Positions 33,592 through 41,951 of a stretch of DNA of 64,000 nucleotides are shown piece by piece. The stretch comes from UBA6107 sp964533735 (lineage in GTDB: Bacteria > Chloroflexota > Anaerolineae > Anaerolineales > Anaerolineaceae), in the NCBI GenBank assembly GCA_964533735.1, contig CAZHMD010000013.1:9614-73613 (forward strand), read 5' to 3'. Below the pieces are notes generated by a model. That model saw only the letters and a program-made list of their open reading frames with translations, made no database searches and had not been told where the DNA came from. How positions within the stretch are numbered: position 1 is the stretch's first letter; each line of letters begins with the position of its first letter. Position numbers and translations under genes: made by a program.

Positions 33592-34836
33592 ATGAATCGT
33601 ATTAGAAAGATATTCTGGTTACTGGTATTCTTATGTGCTGTGATGATCGCTCTCACCGAATCGGCGGTTGTGATCTCAACGCCGAAGGATCAGGCACGTC
33701 AGTTAACCCGGAAACTCGAGTTTGATTATATCGCATGGACACTAAAAGCAGTTGAAGTTAAAGCTGCAGAAGCGGGAATTGGCGTTACTCAACGGTTAAC
33801 TGCGGCAAAGCAGCACCAGGTGGTCGTAAGATATTTTGACCTGGTCGAACAACTCGAAACTGTCCAGGGACAGGTCCAGCAAATCTACTCGGACCCATCT
33901 GTTGACAATCCGCGTGAGGCAGCCGCTGAAAAACTTGCCCTGCAGGAGGAGTTGCAGTCAACGCTCGCCAGACTGGATCCGATCGTTGAAGCCATCCTGC
34001 AGCAGCAGGTCGCTGAAACCCTGATCACGATGGGGATCCCCAGGTTTGGCGAAGTCCTGCCGCCAGTTCTGTTCCACACCTCCGCCACACCACGCTCGTT
34101 AATAACATCACCGCGGGGGAAGATCGTGCAGGAGGTCAGCATCTCCCTGATGGCGGATATGACCCTGGAAGAAATGAGCCGGCTGGAAGAAAACGTGGAG
34201 GACAAAACCGGGCAATCTGCCCTGGTGGTGGGTACCGGTGGCATTGGTGTTTACCCGACCATGATCATGCGCACCTCCAGCTTCGACTGGGTGGTCAATA
34301 CCATTGCCCACGAATGGACGCACAATTACCTCACCATGCGGGTGCTTGGATTGAACTATGAAACCACCCCGGAATTAAGGACAATGAATGAAACCACTGC
34401 CTCAATTGCCGGGAACGAGATCGGGCAGGCGGTGATACGCTTGTACTATCCAGAATTGGCTTCCATTAGGAACCAGGCAGGTAAAAAATCCGCACCCATC
34501 GAGGATGATGCTTTTAATTTCAATGCGGAAATGCACCTGACGCGCATCCGGGTGGATAAATTACTGGAAGAGGGGCGTATAGATGAAGCAGAAAAGTATA
34601 TGGAGCAGCGCCGCCAGGTTTTTGTGGATCACGGGTACCTCATCCGTAAGTTGAACCAGGCATATTTTGCCTTTTACGGCGCGTACGCCGACAGCCCGGT
34701 GAGCGCTGCCGGTGAAGACCCAGTGGGGGAGGCTGTGAGGGATTTTCGAGCGCAAAGTTCAACCCTGGCAGAATTCCTGCGCGCGATAGGCAAGATGAAC
34801 AGCTATGAAGACCTGCTCAAAGCTGTAGGGAAATAG
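33592..34836 (+). CDS. membrane-anchored putative zinc metalloprotease, family not recognised
   Basis: A 414-residue protein with an N-terminal membrane segment (about 7-25), a helical middle part (about 35-160) and a HEWTH zinc motif at 240-244. Downstream, NETTASIAGNEIG (E267 and a later Glu) offers the third metal ligand, as in gluzincins (HExxH plus Glu about 23 residues later). I do not recognise the family. TATAAT at 33568-33573 places transcription near 33580, leaving only about a 12-nt leader with no Shine-Dalgarno. Divergent from the MacAB-like operon and convergent with fmdB. Confidence 0.65.
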   Translation: MNRIRKIFWLLVFLCAVMIALTESAVVISTPKDQARQLTRKLEFDYIAWTLKAVEVKAAEAGIGVTQRLTAAKQHQVVVRYFDLVEQLETVQGQVQQIYSDPSVDNPREAAAEKLALQEELQSTLARLDPIVEAILQQQVAETLITMGIPRFGEVLPPVLFHTSATPRSLITSPRGKIVQEVSISLMADMTLEEMSRLEENVEDKTGQSALVVGTGGIGVYPTMIMRTSSFDWVVNTIAHEWTHNYLTMRVLGLNYETTPELRTMNETTASIAGNEIGQAVIRLYYPELASIRNQAGKKSAPIEDDAFNFNAEMHLTRIRVDKLLEEGRIDEAEKYMEQRRQVFVDHGYLIRKLNQAYFAFYGAYADSPVSAAGEDPVGEAVRDFRAQSSTLAEFLRAIGKMNSYEDLLKAVGK

Positions 34837-34858
34837 ATTCTACATCGTCGATTACAGG

Positions 34859-35239
34859 TTAATCATCCACTCCCGGAGCTGAGGCCAGGTCCGGCAGGTC
34901 TTTCTCGATCTCTTCGGGGCTTTGACCCTTTTCGAGGCGGTCAACCACCTCGTCAAATTCACCGGGAAGGTCGTCTGCGCCGACCTGCTCGCGCATGTCG
35001 CGCATCATCCTGCCAAGACGGCGGGGGTCATCCTCGAGGGCTGCCATATTCTCCGGATCAGCCATTTCTTCCAGGCGCGAAATGTCGTTGGTTGCCACCC
35101 TCACCGCCCGGATGATACGCTGCACATTTTTGGAACCGCAGTGCGGACACAGGGGAGAATATCCATCGTACTCAGCGTAGGTGAGATAGTGGTCGTACCT
35201 TTTACGGCAATCCTGGCAGCGGAAATCATAAACGGGCAT
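34859..35239 (-). CDS. FmdB-family zinc-ribbon protein
   Basis: A 126-residue protein. The N-terminal zinc ribbon of the FmdB/CxxC-CxxC regulatory group is intact (PVYDFRCQDCRKRYD and LCPHCGS). A charged, acidic tail follows that is not conserved in the small family members. FmdB proteins are presumed regulators or assembly factors of unknown partner. GAGGTTCCG precedes the ATG. It shares a symmetrical -10 element with the divergent guanylate kinase-like gene. Confidence 0.85.
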   Translation of the reverse strand: MPVYDFRCQDCRKRYDHYLTYAEYDGYSPLCPHCGSKNVQRIIRAVRVATNDISRLEEMADPENMAALEDDPRRLGRMMRDMREQVGADDLPGEFDEVVDRLEKGQSPEEIEKDLPDLASAPGVDD

Positions 35240-35268
35240 CGGAACCTCAGGCGAAAAAGATAATATCC

Positions 35269-35276
35269 ATTATAAT
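35269..35276. promoter_or_regulatory. palindromic -10 element shared by fmdB and the guanylate kinase-like gene
   Basis: ATTATAAT reads TATAAT on both strands. It predicts start sites about 23 nt before fmdB and about 33 nt before the kinase gene, both with ordinary leaders. No good -35 was found on either side. Confidence 0.4.
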
Positions 35277-35315
35277 CTTCTCATTACATCAATTTGAACC
35301 GGAAAATGGTGGTTA

Positions 35316-35939
35316 ATGCCGAAAGAAGAGTTGTCATTTGATCTTTATCACCCCCAACCACTGCTGATCGTGCTTTCGGGCACATCAGGGGTGGGCAAGG
35401 ACGCAGTCCTCAAGGGGATGCGCCGCAGGGACCTGCCGCTGCATTATGTAGTGACCGCCACCAGCCGGCCTCCGCGCCAGAACGAAGTGGACGGCAAGGA
35501 TTATTTTTTTTACTCCAAAAAAGAATTCAAGCAGCGCATTGACAACGGTGAATTCGCAGAATATGCCCTGGTCTATGATGACTATAAAGGCATTCCGCGC
35601 TGGCAGATCGATGAAGCTCTTTTGAGCGGCCGGGATGTGGTCATCAAGGTGGATGTGCAGGGAGCAGAAACTCTGCGCAACCTCTACAAGGAAGCAGTTT
35701 TGATCTTCCTGCTCCCAAAGACAAAAGAGGAATGGTGCGGAAGGTTGATGGCGCGCAATACGGAAACACCCGAAAACCTCAAGGTACGCATCGAGACAGC
35801 TAAAAAAGAATTAACTCAAATCGGGATGTTCGATTATATAGTGATCAATGCTGATGACCTGCTCGAGAAGGCTGTTGATGACATCATCGATATTATCAAA
35901 GTGGAACACCACCGCGTTCAACACAGGAAAATCATTTAA
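35316..35939 (+). CDS. gmk: guanylate kinase-like protein
   Basis: A 207-residue nucleoside monophosphate kinase of the guanylate kinase fold. P-loop GTSGVGKD is at 22-29; ATSRPPRQNEVDGKDYFF forms the GMP-binding region and GEFAEYALVYDDYKGIPR the lid-proximal segment. Compared with typical enzymes the P-loop has Thr for Pro and Asp for Ser or Gly after the Lys, and the YGT-type segment reads YKGIP. It should convert GMP to GDP with ATP, but substrate identity is less certain than usual. It abuts the rhomboid gene with no gap. Confidence 0.82.
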   Translation: MPKEELSFDLYHPQPLLIVLSGTSGVGKDAVLKGMRRRDLPLHYVVTATSRPPRQNEVDGKDYFFYSKKEFKQRIDNGEFAEYALVYDDYKGIPRWQIDEALLSGRDVVIKVDVQGAETLRNLYKEAVLIFLLPKTKEEWCGRLMARNTETPENLKVRIETAKKELTQIGMFDYIVINADDLLEKAVDDIIDIIKVEHHRVQHRKII

Positions 35940-36719
35940 ATGTCAGATCAAAATTCATCCGTTAATCCACCGGCGGCAGAAAATCCAACTCGTGTCCCGG
36001 TGAGGTTCGGTACTGCGGCGGCAAAACCCACGGTAACCTATATCATCATCGGGTTAACCATTCTAGTTTTTGCGTTGCAGTACCTTTCTCAATACTTGAG
36101 CCCGAGTGCCTATGACTGGCCTTACCTGCTGGGTGCCAAGGTCAACGAGCTGATCCTGGCGGGGCAGGTGTGGCGGTTTTTCACCCCCATGCTGCTGCAC
36201 GGCAGTATCATGCACATCGGTTTCAATATGTATGCGCTGTATGTCATTGGCTCCTCGCTGGAGCGGCATTATGGGCACTGGCGTTTCCTTCTCCTCTATC
36301 TCATCGGGGGGTTCACCGGCAACGTGCTTTCCTTTATGCTTTCTGCAAATCCATCCATTGGTGCATCCACCGCGGTATTTGGCCTGGTGGCAGCCGAGGC
36401 TGTATTCATTTATAAAAACCGCAAATTGTTTGGTTCACGCGCGCGTGGAATGCTGATGAACCTGGGCCTGGTCATCCTTGTTAACCTGGTTTTGGGGTTA
36501 TCCCCCGGCATCGATAACTGGGGTCACCTCGGCGGATTGGCAGGCGGATTAATCTTTGCCTGGGTGGCGGGTCCGTTGTATACCATGGCTATTGCCACTG
36601 ATGCCACAACAGGCTATTCGCTCATGGATGCCCACGGCGCAAAAGAGGTGTTGTGGGGGGCAATGCTTTCCGGCGGATTATTCCTGGCAGTGGTCATCGG
36701 AAGATTCCTGGCGGGATAA
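35940..36719 (+). CDS. rhomboid-family intramembrane serine protease
   Basis: A 259-residue membrane protein with six or seven segments. The catalytic pair is present: GAS(T)AVFG with Ser 143 and GHLGG with His 196. The HGSIMHIGFNMYAL motif of rhomboids precedes them. Cleaves membrane-spanning segments of other proteins; the substrate is unknown. The ATG directly follows the kinase TAA, so the pair is co-translated; no own Shine-Dalgarno is evident. Confidence 0.92.
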   Translation: MSDQNSSVNPPAAENPTRVPVRFGTAAAKPTVTYIIIGLTILVFALQYLSQYLSPSAYDWPYLLGAKVNELILAGQVWRFFTPMLLHGSIMHIGFNMYALYVIGSSLERHYGHWRFLLLYLIGGFTGNVLSFMLSANPSIGASTAVFGLVAAEAVFIYKNRKLFGSRARGMLMNLGLVILVNLVLGLSPGIDNWGHLGGLAGGLIFAWVAGPLYTMAIATDATTGYSLMDAHGAKEVLWGAMLSGGLFLAVVIGRFLAG

Positions 36720-36723
36720 AAAT

Positions 36724-36749
36724 AACACGGAGAATGATCTCCGTGTTTT
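36724..36749. terminator. bidirectional intrinsic terminator
   Basis: AACACGGAGA and TCTCCGTGTT close ATGA, followed by TTTTA on the plus strand and an A/T run on the minus strand. It separates rhomboid from convergent livF. Confidence 0.8.
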
Positions 36750-36753
36750 ATTC

Positions 36754-37485
36754 TCAGGCTACCGTTTCGCCGCCCAGGTAGGCGTTGATCACCATGGGGT
36801 TATGCACCAGTTCACTGGCGGCACCGCTTAACACTACCTTCCCGGTATCCAAAACGTATCCCCGGTTGGCAATCGAAAGTGCCATTAAAGCATTTTGCTC
36901 AACCAGTAGAATACTCGTACCGTTCTTATTGATCTCACGGATGATATCAAAGATACTTTCCAATAAAATTGGAGAAAGACCCATCGATGGCTCATCCAGG
37001 AGAAGCAAGCGCGGATGAGCCATGAGTGCCCGGGCGATGGCTAACATTTGTTGTTCTCCGCCAGACAATGTGCCCGCAAGCTGCCTGGAGCGTTCCTTCA
37101 AACGGGGAAAAAGGGTGAACATCTTTTCGTAATCTTCGCGGATCGTTTTCTGGTCGCCCCGACTGAATGCCCCCATTGCCAGGTTTTCCTTGACACTCAA
37201 GCGGGAAAACACATGCCGGCCTTCCGGCACCAGCGCAATTCCGAGCTTTACGATCTCGTGAGGAGGAACCTTTGAAAGATCTTCTCCCGAAAAGAGGATT
37301 TTCCCTGACGACGCCTTTTGCAGCCCACAAATTGATTTTAAGGTGGTGGTCTTCCCCGCGCCGTTCGCGCCGATCAGGCAGACGATTTCTCCGGACTCGA
37401 CGCTGAGCGAGACCCCGTCGATGGCGCGAATCTTTCCGTAATATGTTTGAATATTTTCCACAATCAATAAAGTCATGAGTGCCAT
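36754..37485 (-). CDS. livF: branched-chain amino acid ABC transporter ATPase LivF
   Basis: A 243-residue ABC ATPase of the LivF type: Walker A GANGAGKTTT, signature LSGGEQQMLA, Walker B LLLLDEPSMGLSP, H-loop LLVEQN, with the family's Ala/Glu-rich ending NAYLGGE. An alternative ATG at 37476 is possible; both lack a strong Shine-Dalgarno. Last gene of the livKHMGF-type operon; energises the two permeases with LivG. Confidence 0.95.
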   Translation of the reverse strand: MALMTLLIVENIQTYYGKIRAIDGVSLSVESGEIVCLIGANGAGKTTTLKSICGLQKASSGKILFSGEDLSKVPPHEIVKLGIALVPEGRHVFSRLSVKENLAMGAFSRGDQKTIREDYEKMFTLFPRLKERSRQLAGTLSGGEQQMLAIARALMAHPRLLLLDEPSMGLSPILLESIFDIIREINKNGTSILLVEQNALMALSIANRGYVLDTGKVVLSGAASELVHNPMVINAYLGGETVA

Positions 37486-37525
37486 CCAACCGGGAGTATT
37501 TTAATGGGCAGGTCTATTGAATTTG

Positions 37526-38305
37526 TCATTTTCGAAAAGTGGTGCTCCCGAGGTAAGCTTTGATCACCCGCGGATCTTTTTGAACCTGGTCTGGTCTGCC
37601 TTCGGATATCTTTTGTCCAAAATCCAGCACGGTCACCTGCTCACTGATGCTCATGATCAGGGACATGTCGTGTTCAATGATCAGGATCGTCAGACTGAGG
37701 CTGTCCCGCAGCTGGCGAATCAGTTGAGCCAGGTCGCGCGTTTCAGTCGGGTTCATTCCCGCGGAGGGTTCATCCAGCAGGAGTAACTTGGGCTGGCAGG
37801 CGATAGCCCGGCCAATCTCCAGACGACGCTGCGCGCCGTACGGCAGATTGCGCGCAAGCTGGTCGCCCAACCCGGAAAGGCCGATAATCTTCTGGATCTT
37901 GCCTGCCTGGATGAGTGCTGAACGGTTTTCTCTAAAGTATCGCCGCGTGTGCATCATCGTGTCGAAAAGATTGGTTTTCAGACGGATATGCTGTCCGCCG
38001 AGGATGTTCTCCAGTACGGTGAGGCTGGCATAAGTGCGGATGTTCTGGTAAGTCCTGCCAACGCCGCGTTCAGCGATCTTATGCGAGGGCAATCCGGCAA
38101 TATTATCCCCATCCAGCAGGATCTCTCCTGCATCTGGTTTATAAAATCCGGTCACGCAGTTAAAGCACGTTGTCTTACCGGCTCCGTTGGGACCGATTAG
38201 GCTGCAGATGGAACCGGTCGGGACATTGAAGGAAAGATCATCCACGGCTTTGATCCCGCCAAAGTTGATCGTGAGATTCCTGATTGACAGCAGCGCGTCG
38301 GTCAT
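37526..38305 (-). CDS. livG: branched-chain amino acid ABC transporter ATPase LivG
   Basis: A 259-residue ABC ATPase: Walker A GPNGAGKTTC, LivG-type insert around RTYQNIRTYASLTVLEN, signature variant LPYGAQRRLEIGRA, Walker B LLLLDEPSAGMNP and H-loop LIIEHD. Ends AYLGSTTFRK in the family manner. Its start overlaps the livM stop by 4 bp, so it is translationally coupled. Confidence 0.95.
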   Translation of the reverse strand: MTDALLSIRNLTINFGGIKAVDDLSFNVPTGSICSLIGPNGAGKTTCFNCVTGFYKPDAGEILLDGDNIAGLPSHKIAERGVGRTYQNIRTYASLTVLENILGGQHIRLKTNLFDTMMHTRRYFRENRSALIQAGKIQKIIGLSGLGDQLARNLPYGAQRRLEIGRAIACQPKLLLLDEPSAGMNPTETRDLAQLIRQLRDSLSLTILIIEHDMSLIMSISEQVTVLDFGQKISEGRPDQVQKDPRVIKAYLGSTTFRK

Positions 38306-39324
38306 ACCTGGTCCTTTTCAGCGGCCATTATTTCGCCAATGCGCGACTCAAATTTAGGGGGTACCCGTGGGAGAAAACCGTTGGGTTTGAGGATCATCAT
38401 TACTACCAGCAGGATGCCAAATATCAGCATGCGGAAATCGGAAAAACCACGCAGCATATCCGGCAGGGCGATCAGACCGAGCGCACCGAGGATGACGCCA
38501 TACTGGTTTCCCAAACCGCCGAGGATGATCAGGCAGAGTATATTAATGGAGGAAAGCAGGCTGAAATTATCAGGGAATATGGAGCCCTGCCAGGCAGCAA
38601 ATACCACGCCTCCCACACCTCCGATGAACGCCCCCAGGGCAAACGCCAGCAGCTTGTACCACACTGTATTCACCCCGGAGATTTCAGCCACGTCCTCGTC
38701 TTCGCGGATGGCCAGCCAGGCGCGCCCAATCTTGGAATGAATAAGGCGGTTGGTGATGAAGACAAAGAAGATGATCAAAACGATGATCAGAAAATAAAAG
38801 TGGGTGCCGGTGTTAAAGGTCATCCCAAAAAGCACCGGCTTATCAATGCGGATGATGCCCTGTGAACCATTGGTGATGCCGCGCAGGTTCAGCAGCAGCA
38901 GGCGGGTGATCTCGCCGAACCCGAGTGTGACAATGGCGAGGTAATCACCGCGCAAGCGCAGGACCGGGATGGAGATTAACGCACCAACCAGAGCAGCCAC
39001 CAACCCGCCAACAACCAGCATGATCCAAAATGGCATATGGATGTCGAATTGCCCCGAGGCAAGGATGGCGTAAATATAAGCACCAATGCCGTAGTAGGCG
39101 GCAAATCCAAGGTCCAGCAACCCGGCAAAACCAACATGGATGAGCAATCCCAATCCCAACAGGATATACAACCCGGCATAACCCAGGATGCGTACCCAGA
39201 GATTTACCTGCGGGAAGGGAAGAAAAGGCATGATCAGCAGGGCGGCGAGAAACACCGGGATAAAAATCCATTTGATCCACGATGCCCGGGAAACGATTGC
39301 GGAAATTCTTGTAAATAAGGCCAT
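38302..39324 (-). CDS. livM: branched-chain amino acid ABC transporter permease LivM
   Basis: A 340-residue permease with about nine hydrophobic segments and the LivM patterns GYAGLYILLGLGLLIHVGFAG, LRLRGDYLAIVTLGFGEI and the coupling loop SKIGRAWLAIREDEDVAEISG. Forms the membrane channel with LivH. It lies 8 bp after livH in the same transcript. Confidence 0.95.
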   Translation of the reverse strand: MALFTRISAIVSRASWIKWIFIPVFLAALLIMPFLPFPQVNLWVRILGYAGLYILLGLGLLIHVGFAGLLDLGFAAYYGIGAYIYAILASGQFDIHMPFWIMLVVGGLVAALVGALISIPVLRLRGDYLAIVTLGFGEITRLLLLNLRGITNGSQGIIRIDKPVLFGMTFNTGTHFYFLIIVLIIFFVFITNRLIHSKIGRAWLAIREDEDVAEISGVNTVWYKLLAFALGAFIGGVGGVVFAAWQGSIFPDNFSLLSSINILCLIILGGLGNQYGVILGALGLIALPDMLRGFSDFRMLIFGILLVVMMILKPNGFLPRVPPKFESRIGEIMAAEKDQV

Positions 39325-39332
39325 GTTCTTCC

Positions 39333-40361
39333 CTATAGTTTCTTTTGGAATTTACGATGTCCCAGTAGACCGCTGGGCATGAATATCAGGGTGAGGATCA
39401 GTACAACAAAAGCCACCACATCCTTGTAGACAGCGGGCAAGACCTGCACACTTAATGTTTCAACAAGCCCTAAAATGTAACCGCCCAGCATGGCGCCTGG
39501 AATGCTGCCGATACCCCCAAGCACAGCTGCCGTGAATGCCTTGATCCCGGGAACGAAACCCATATCAACGCGAATCTGAAGATAAAAGAAGCCGACCATC
39601 ACCCCCGCGATTCCTGCCAGGGCGGAGCCTATGAAGAAGGTGGTGGATATTGTACGATTAACATTCACTCCCATCAAAGCGGCGGTCTCTTTATCTTCAG
39701 AGACTGCCCTCATGGCGAGACCCACCTTGGTGAAGCGTACCAGGAGATACAAAATCACCATGATAACCAAAGATAAGGTAACGATGAGCATACGGGAATA
39801 GGATATGAATACCCCGGCGAGAACTACGCCATCAGTGCCCAGAATGGCAGGATAAGTTTTAGCCGCAGCGCCGCCAAAGGTTGTCAGGGTATTGATGACC
39901 CCTTGTCCGAAGCCCTGGGGAAAAAGGAAATTCTCCCCGATCTTGATGCTGAAAATCTTCTTACCGATGGTTGGCACCAGCCTGACTACCTCTTGTAAGA
40001 TGATCGATGCTCCAATGGCGCTGATCAATGCCGCCAGTCGGCCTGCATTGCGTAATGGGCGGTAAGCCAGGCGTTCCAGCACGATGCCTGTAATGGCAGA
40101 GCCCAGCATACCAGCAACAAAAGCGATGAGGATTGCGAGGATAGGGTTAGACGCCAGCAGCCCGGTCTTTTGCATCAGGCTGGTGGCAAATAACCCCCAA
40201 TAGGCTCCAACCATGAAGACATCGCCGTGGGCAAAATTGACCATCGACAGGACGCCATACACCATGGTGTAACCGAGGGAGATCAATGCGTAGAAACTGC
40301 CAATGGTTAATCCATTGACAACCTGTTCGAGGAAAGTCTTCAATCCATCTGATAACGGCAT
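39333..40361 (-). CDS. livH: branched-chain amino acid ABC transporter permease LivH
   Basis: A 342-residue permease with about eight spans: LTIGSFYALISLGYTMVYG near the N-terminus, MVNFAHGDVFMVG, and the loop TKVGLAMRAVSEDKETAALMG. ATG 40361 is preferred; an upstream in-frame ATG at 40409 lies inside the intercistronic hairpin and adds a non-conserved extension. Separated from livK by a 12-bp stem-loop. Confidence 0.93.
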   Translation of the reverse strand: MPLSDGLKTFLEQVVNGLTIGSFYALISLGYTMVYGVLSMVNFAHGDVFMVGAYWGLFATSLMQKTGLLASNPILAILIAFVAGMLGSAITGIVLERLAYRPLRNAGRLAALISAIGASIILQEVVRLVPTIGKKIFSIKIGENFLFPQGFGQGVINTLTTFGGAAAKTYPAILGTDGVVLAGVFISYSRMLIVTLSLVIMVILYLLVRFTKVGLAMRAVSEDKETAALMGVNVNRTISTTFFIGSALAGIAGVMVGFFYLQIRVDMGFVPGIKAFTAAVLGGIGSIPGAMLGGYILGLVETLSVQVLPAVYKDVVAFVVLILTLIFMPSGLLGHRKFQKKL

Positions 40362-40382
40362 GGTTGCGATGTCCAATTTCCA

Positions 40383-40412
40383 GAGATGAGGGCGAAACAC
40401 CGCCCTCATCTC
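40383..40412 (-). terminator. intercistronic hairpin between livK and livH
   Basis: GAGATGAGGGCG and CGCCCTCATCTC enclose AAACAC: a 12-bp stem, 20 bases after the livK stop. No U-tract follows on the minus strand, so it probably stabilises the livK end or attenuates permease expression rather than ending transcription. Confidence 0.6.
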
Positions 40413-40431
40413 ATATTATAGTTATTTTGAT

Positions 40432-41691
40432 TTATTCGCCAAACTTGTATTCTTTCATTGGGGTGATCACGCCTTCTTTAACTTCGAAGACTGTGATGGA
40501 AACAACCTTAAGATCTCCAGCATCATCAAATTCCAGGTGCCCGGTCACGCCCGTGAATGGGGTGGCGCGGATGGAGTTGGCAAGAGCCTTTCGACCGATC
40601 ACCAGGTTGCCATCGGCATCCACAGTGGCAACACGGTCAGCGGCCTGCAGCAGGATGGTGGCAGCATCAAACGAGCCTGGTCCATAAGCTACCGGGTCGC
40701 CGCCAAACTTGGCTTTGAAAGCAGCCAGGAATTCATCGTATCCACTGGCACCGCCAACTGCTCCGAAGGTCATAAATGCGCCTTCAGCGGCAGCACCGGC
40801 AGCATCAGCAAACGAGGGCTGTGATTTAATGCCATCAGGTCCAAAGAAGAAACCATCAAAATTGGCAGCGCGCAGTTGAACCACCAGCTTCATGCCTTCC
40901 GCGTCCATGCCGCCAAAGTAGACTGCTTCAGGATCCCCAGATGAGGAGGTTGAAACGACTGCCGAGTAATCTGATTCTCCGCGTGTGATCCCCTCGAACG
41001 AGGTCACAGTCCCGCCCAGGGCAGTGAATTTATCTTTCACCGCGGTGGCAAGACCTTCACCATAAATGGATTGGTCGTGGACAACACCAATGCTGTTGAT
41101 TCCAAGTTCGTTTTTAAGATAGTCTGCAGTTACCTCTGCCTGTAAGTCATCGTTGGCAACAGTGCGGAATACATTTTCAAACCCCTGGGAGGTTACATCG
41201 ATCGCGGTACTGGAGGGGGTGATCATGATGACGTTATTGGCGGCGTAAATATCTTCAGCGGGAACCGCAGAACCGGAGCACATGGGGCCAACCACGCCAA
41301 GGACAGCCGGGTCAGCCGAGAACTTTTCGGCAACGGTAACACCCGAAGCACCTTCGCAGGCATCATCCTGGGCATCTGAAACAACGGTAAAGCCTTTGAG
41401 TGTACCGCCGAATTGTTCGATGGCGAGGTCAACGCCATTTAACATATCAGTACCATAAACCGCATAAGCGCCGGCAAGAGCGGAAGAAAGCCCGATCTTG
41501 AGCGATTGACCTGCTGGGATGACAATATTTCCCCAGGGATCAACTGGCGCTGCTTCTGTTGGTGCTTCTGTTGGTGCTCCACTAACAGGACCTTCTGTGG
41601 CAGCCGCGGTAGGTGCGGCTGTTGGTTTTGCGCATGCTGTAAAGAGCAGAGCAATTACCAGCAAAACAGGTAAGAATTTCAGGGACTTCAT
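40432..41691 (-). CDS. livK: Liv-type periplasmic/extracellular amino acid-binding lipoprotein
   Basis: A 419-residue receptor of the Peripla_BP_6 family. The signal peptide ends LLFTAC (Cys 18), a Pro/Thr/Ala linker follows (about 20-55), then the two-lobed binding domain beginning KIGLSSALAGAYAVYG with VVGPMCSG and ITPSSTAIDVT as ligand-site loops. Ligand specificity of this family ranges from Leu/Ile/Val to other amino acids and urea; it cannot be fixed here. ATG 41691 is chosen for AAAGGAG eight bases upstream and the signal peptide. The gene is preceded by a leader peptide and terminator, so it is probably controlled by attenuation. Confidence 0.93.
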   Translation of the reverse strand: MKSLKFLPVLLVIALLFTACAKPTAAPTAAATEGPVSGAPTEAPTEAAPVDPWGNIVIPAGQSLKIGLSSALAGAYAVYGTDMLNGVDLAIEQFGGTLKGFTVVSDAQDDACEGASGVTVAEKFSADPAVLGVVGPMCSGSAVPAEDIYAANNVIMITPSSTAIDVTSQGFENVFRTVANDDLQAEVTADYLKNELGINSIGVVHDQSIYGEGLATAVKDKFTALGGTVTSFEGITRGESDYSAVVSTSSSGDPEAVYFGGMDAEGMKLVVQLRAANFDGFFFGPDGIKSQPSFADAAGAAAEGAFMTFGAVGGASGYDEFLAAFKAKFGGDPVAYGPGSFDAATILLQAADRVATVDADGNLVIGRKALANSIRATPFTGVTGHLEFDDAGDLKVVSITVFEVKEGVITPMKEYKFGE

Positions 41692-41781
41692 TTTGATTTC
41701 TCCTTTTAGATTTTGATTGAATCCTTTTCTTGTCGAACCCCGAAAAATGATGACTATTGCGCACCTCCTTGTAAAAAGCAT

Positions 41782-41820
41782 AAAAAAAGCCACCTGCTTG
41801 TGGTCAGGTGGCTTTTGTTT
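41782..41820 (-). terminator. attenuator terminator in the liv leader
   Basis: GCCACCTG and CAGGTGGC (plus coordinates 41789-41796 and 41805-41812) close an 8-nt loop. On the minus strand it is followed by seven T. A T-rich run also follows on the plus strand. It sits 26 bases after the leader-peptide stop and about 90 bases before livK; no other minus-strand gene lies upstream for it to end. Confidence 0.85.
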
Positions 41821-41837
41821 GTGCTCTTGGATTACTC

Positions 41838-41945
41838 TTACGCGTTTACTTTTGCCAACCTAACCCGAAATATGCTTCCAATTGCCATAAGCCAGGAGAG
41901 CATCATATAGTAGGCGTAGTAACTCGAGCAGGTTAGTTTATTCAT
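41838..41945 (-). CDS. liv operon leader peptide (35 residues, Tyr-rich)
   Basis: An open frame of 35 codons starting 6 nt after a -10 element, with no Shine-Dalgarno. It contains the run SSYYAYYMMLSWLM (residues 7-20), with Tyr at 9, 10, 12 and 13, Met at 14, 15 and 20, Trp 18 and Leu 16 and 19. It starts within segment 1 of an attenuator and stops just before the terminator. Codons 4-5 (CTAACC) can pair with GGTTAG near the peptide's end. Ribosome stalling on the Tyr/Met run would cover segment 1. I judge this a control peptide; the clustering of Tyr codons suggests tyrosine or aromatic supply is sensed. Confidence 0.7.
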   Translation of the reverse strand: MNKLTCSSYYAYYMMLSWLMAIGSIFRVRLAKVNA

Positions 41946-41951
41946 AAGAGG

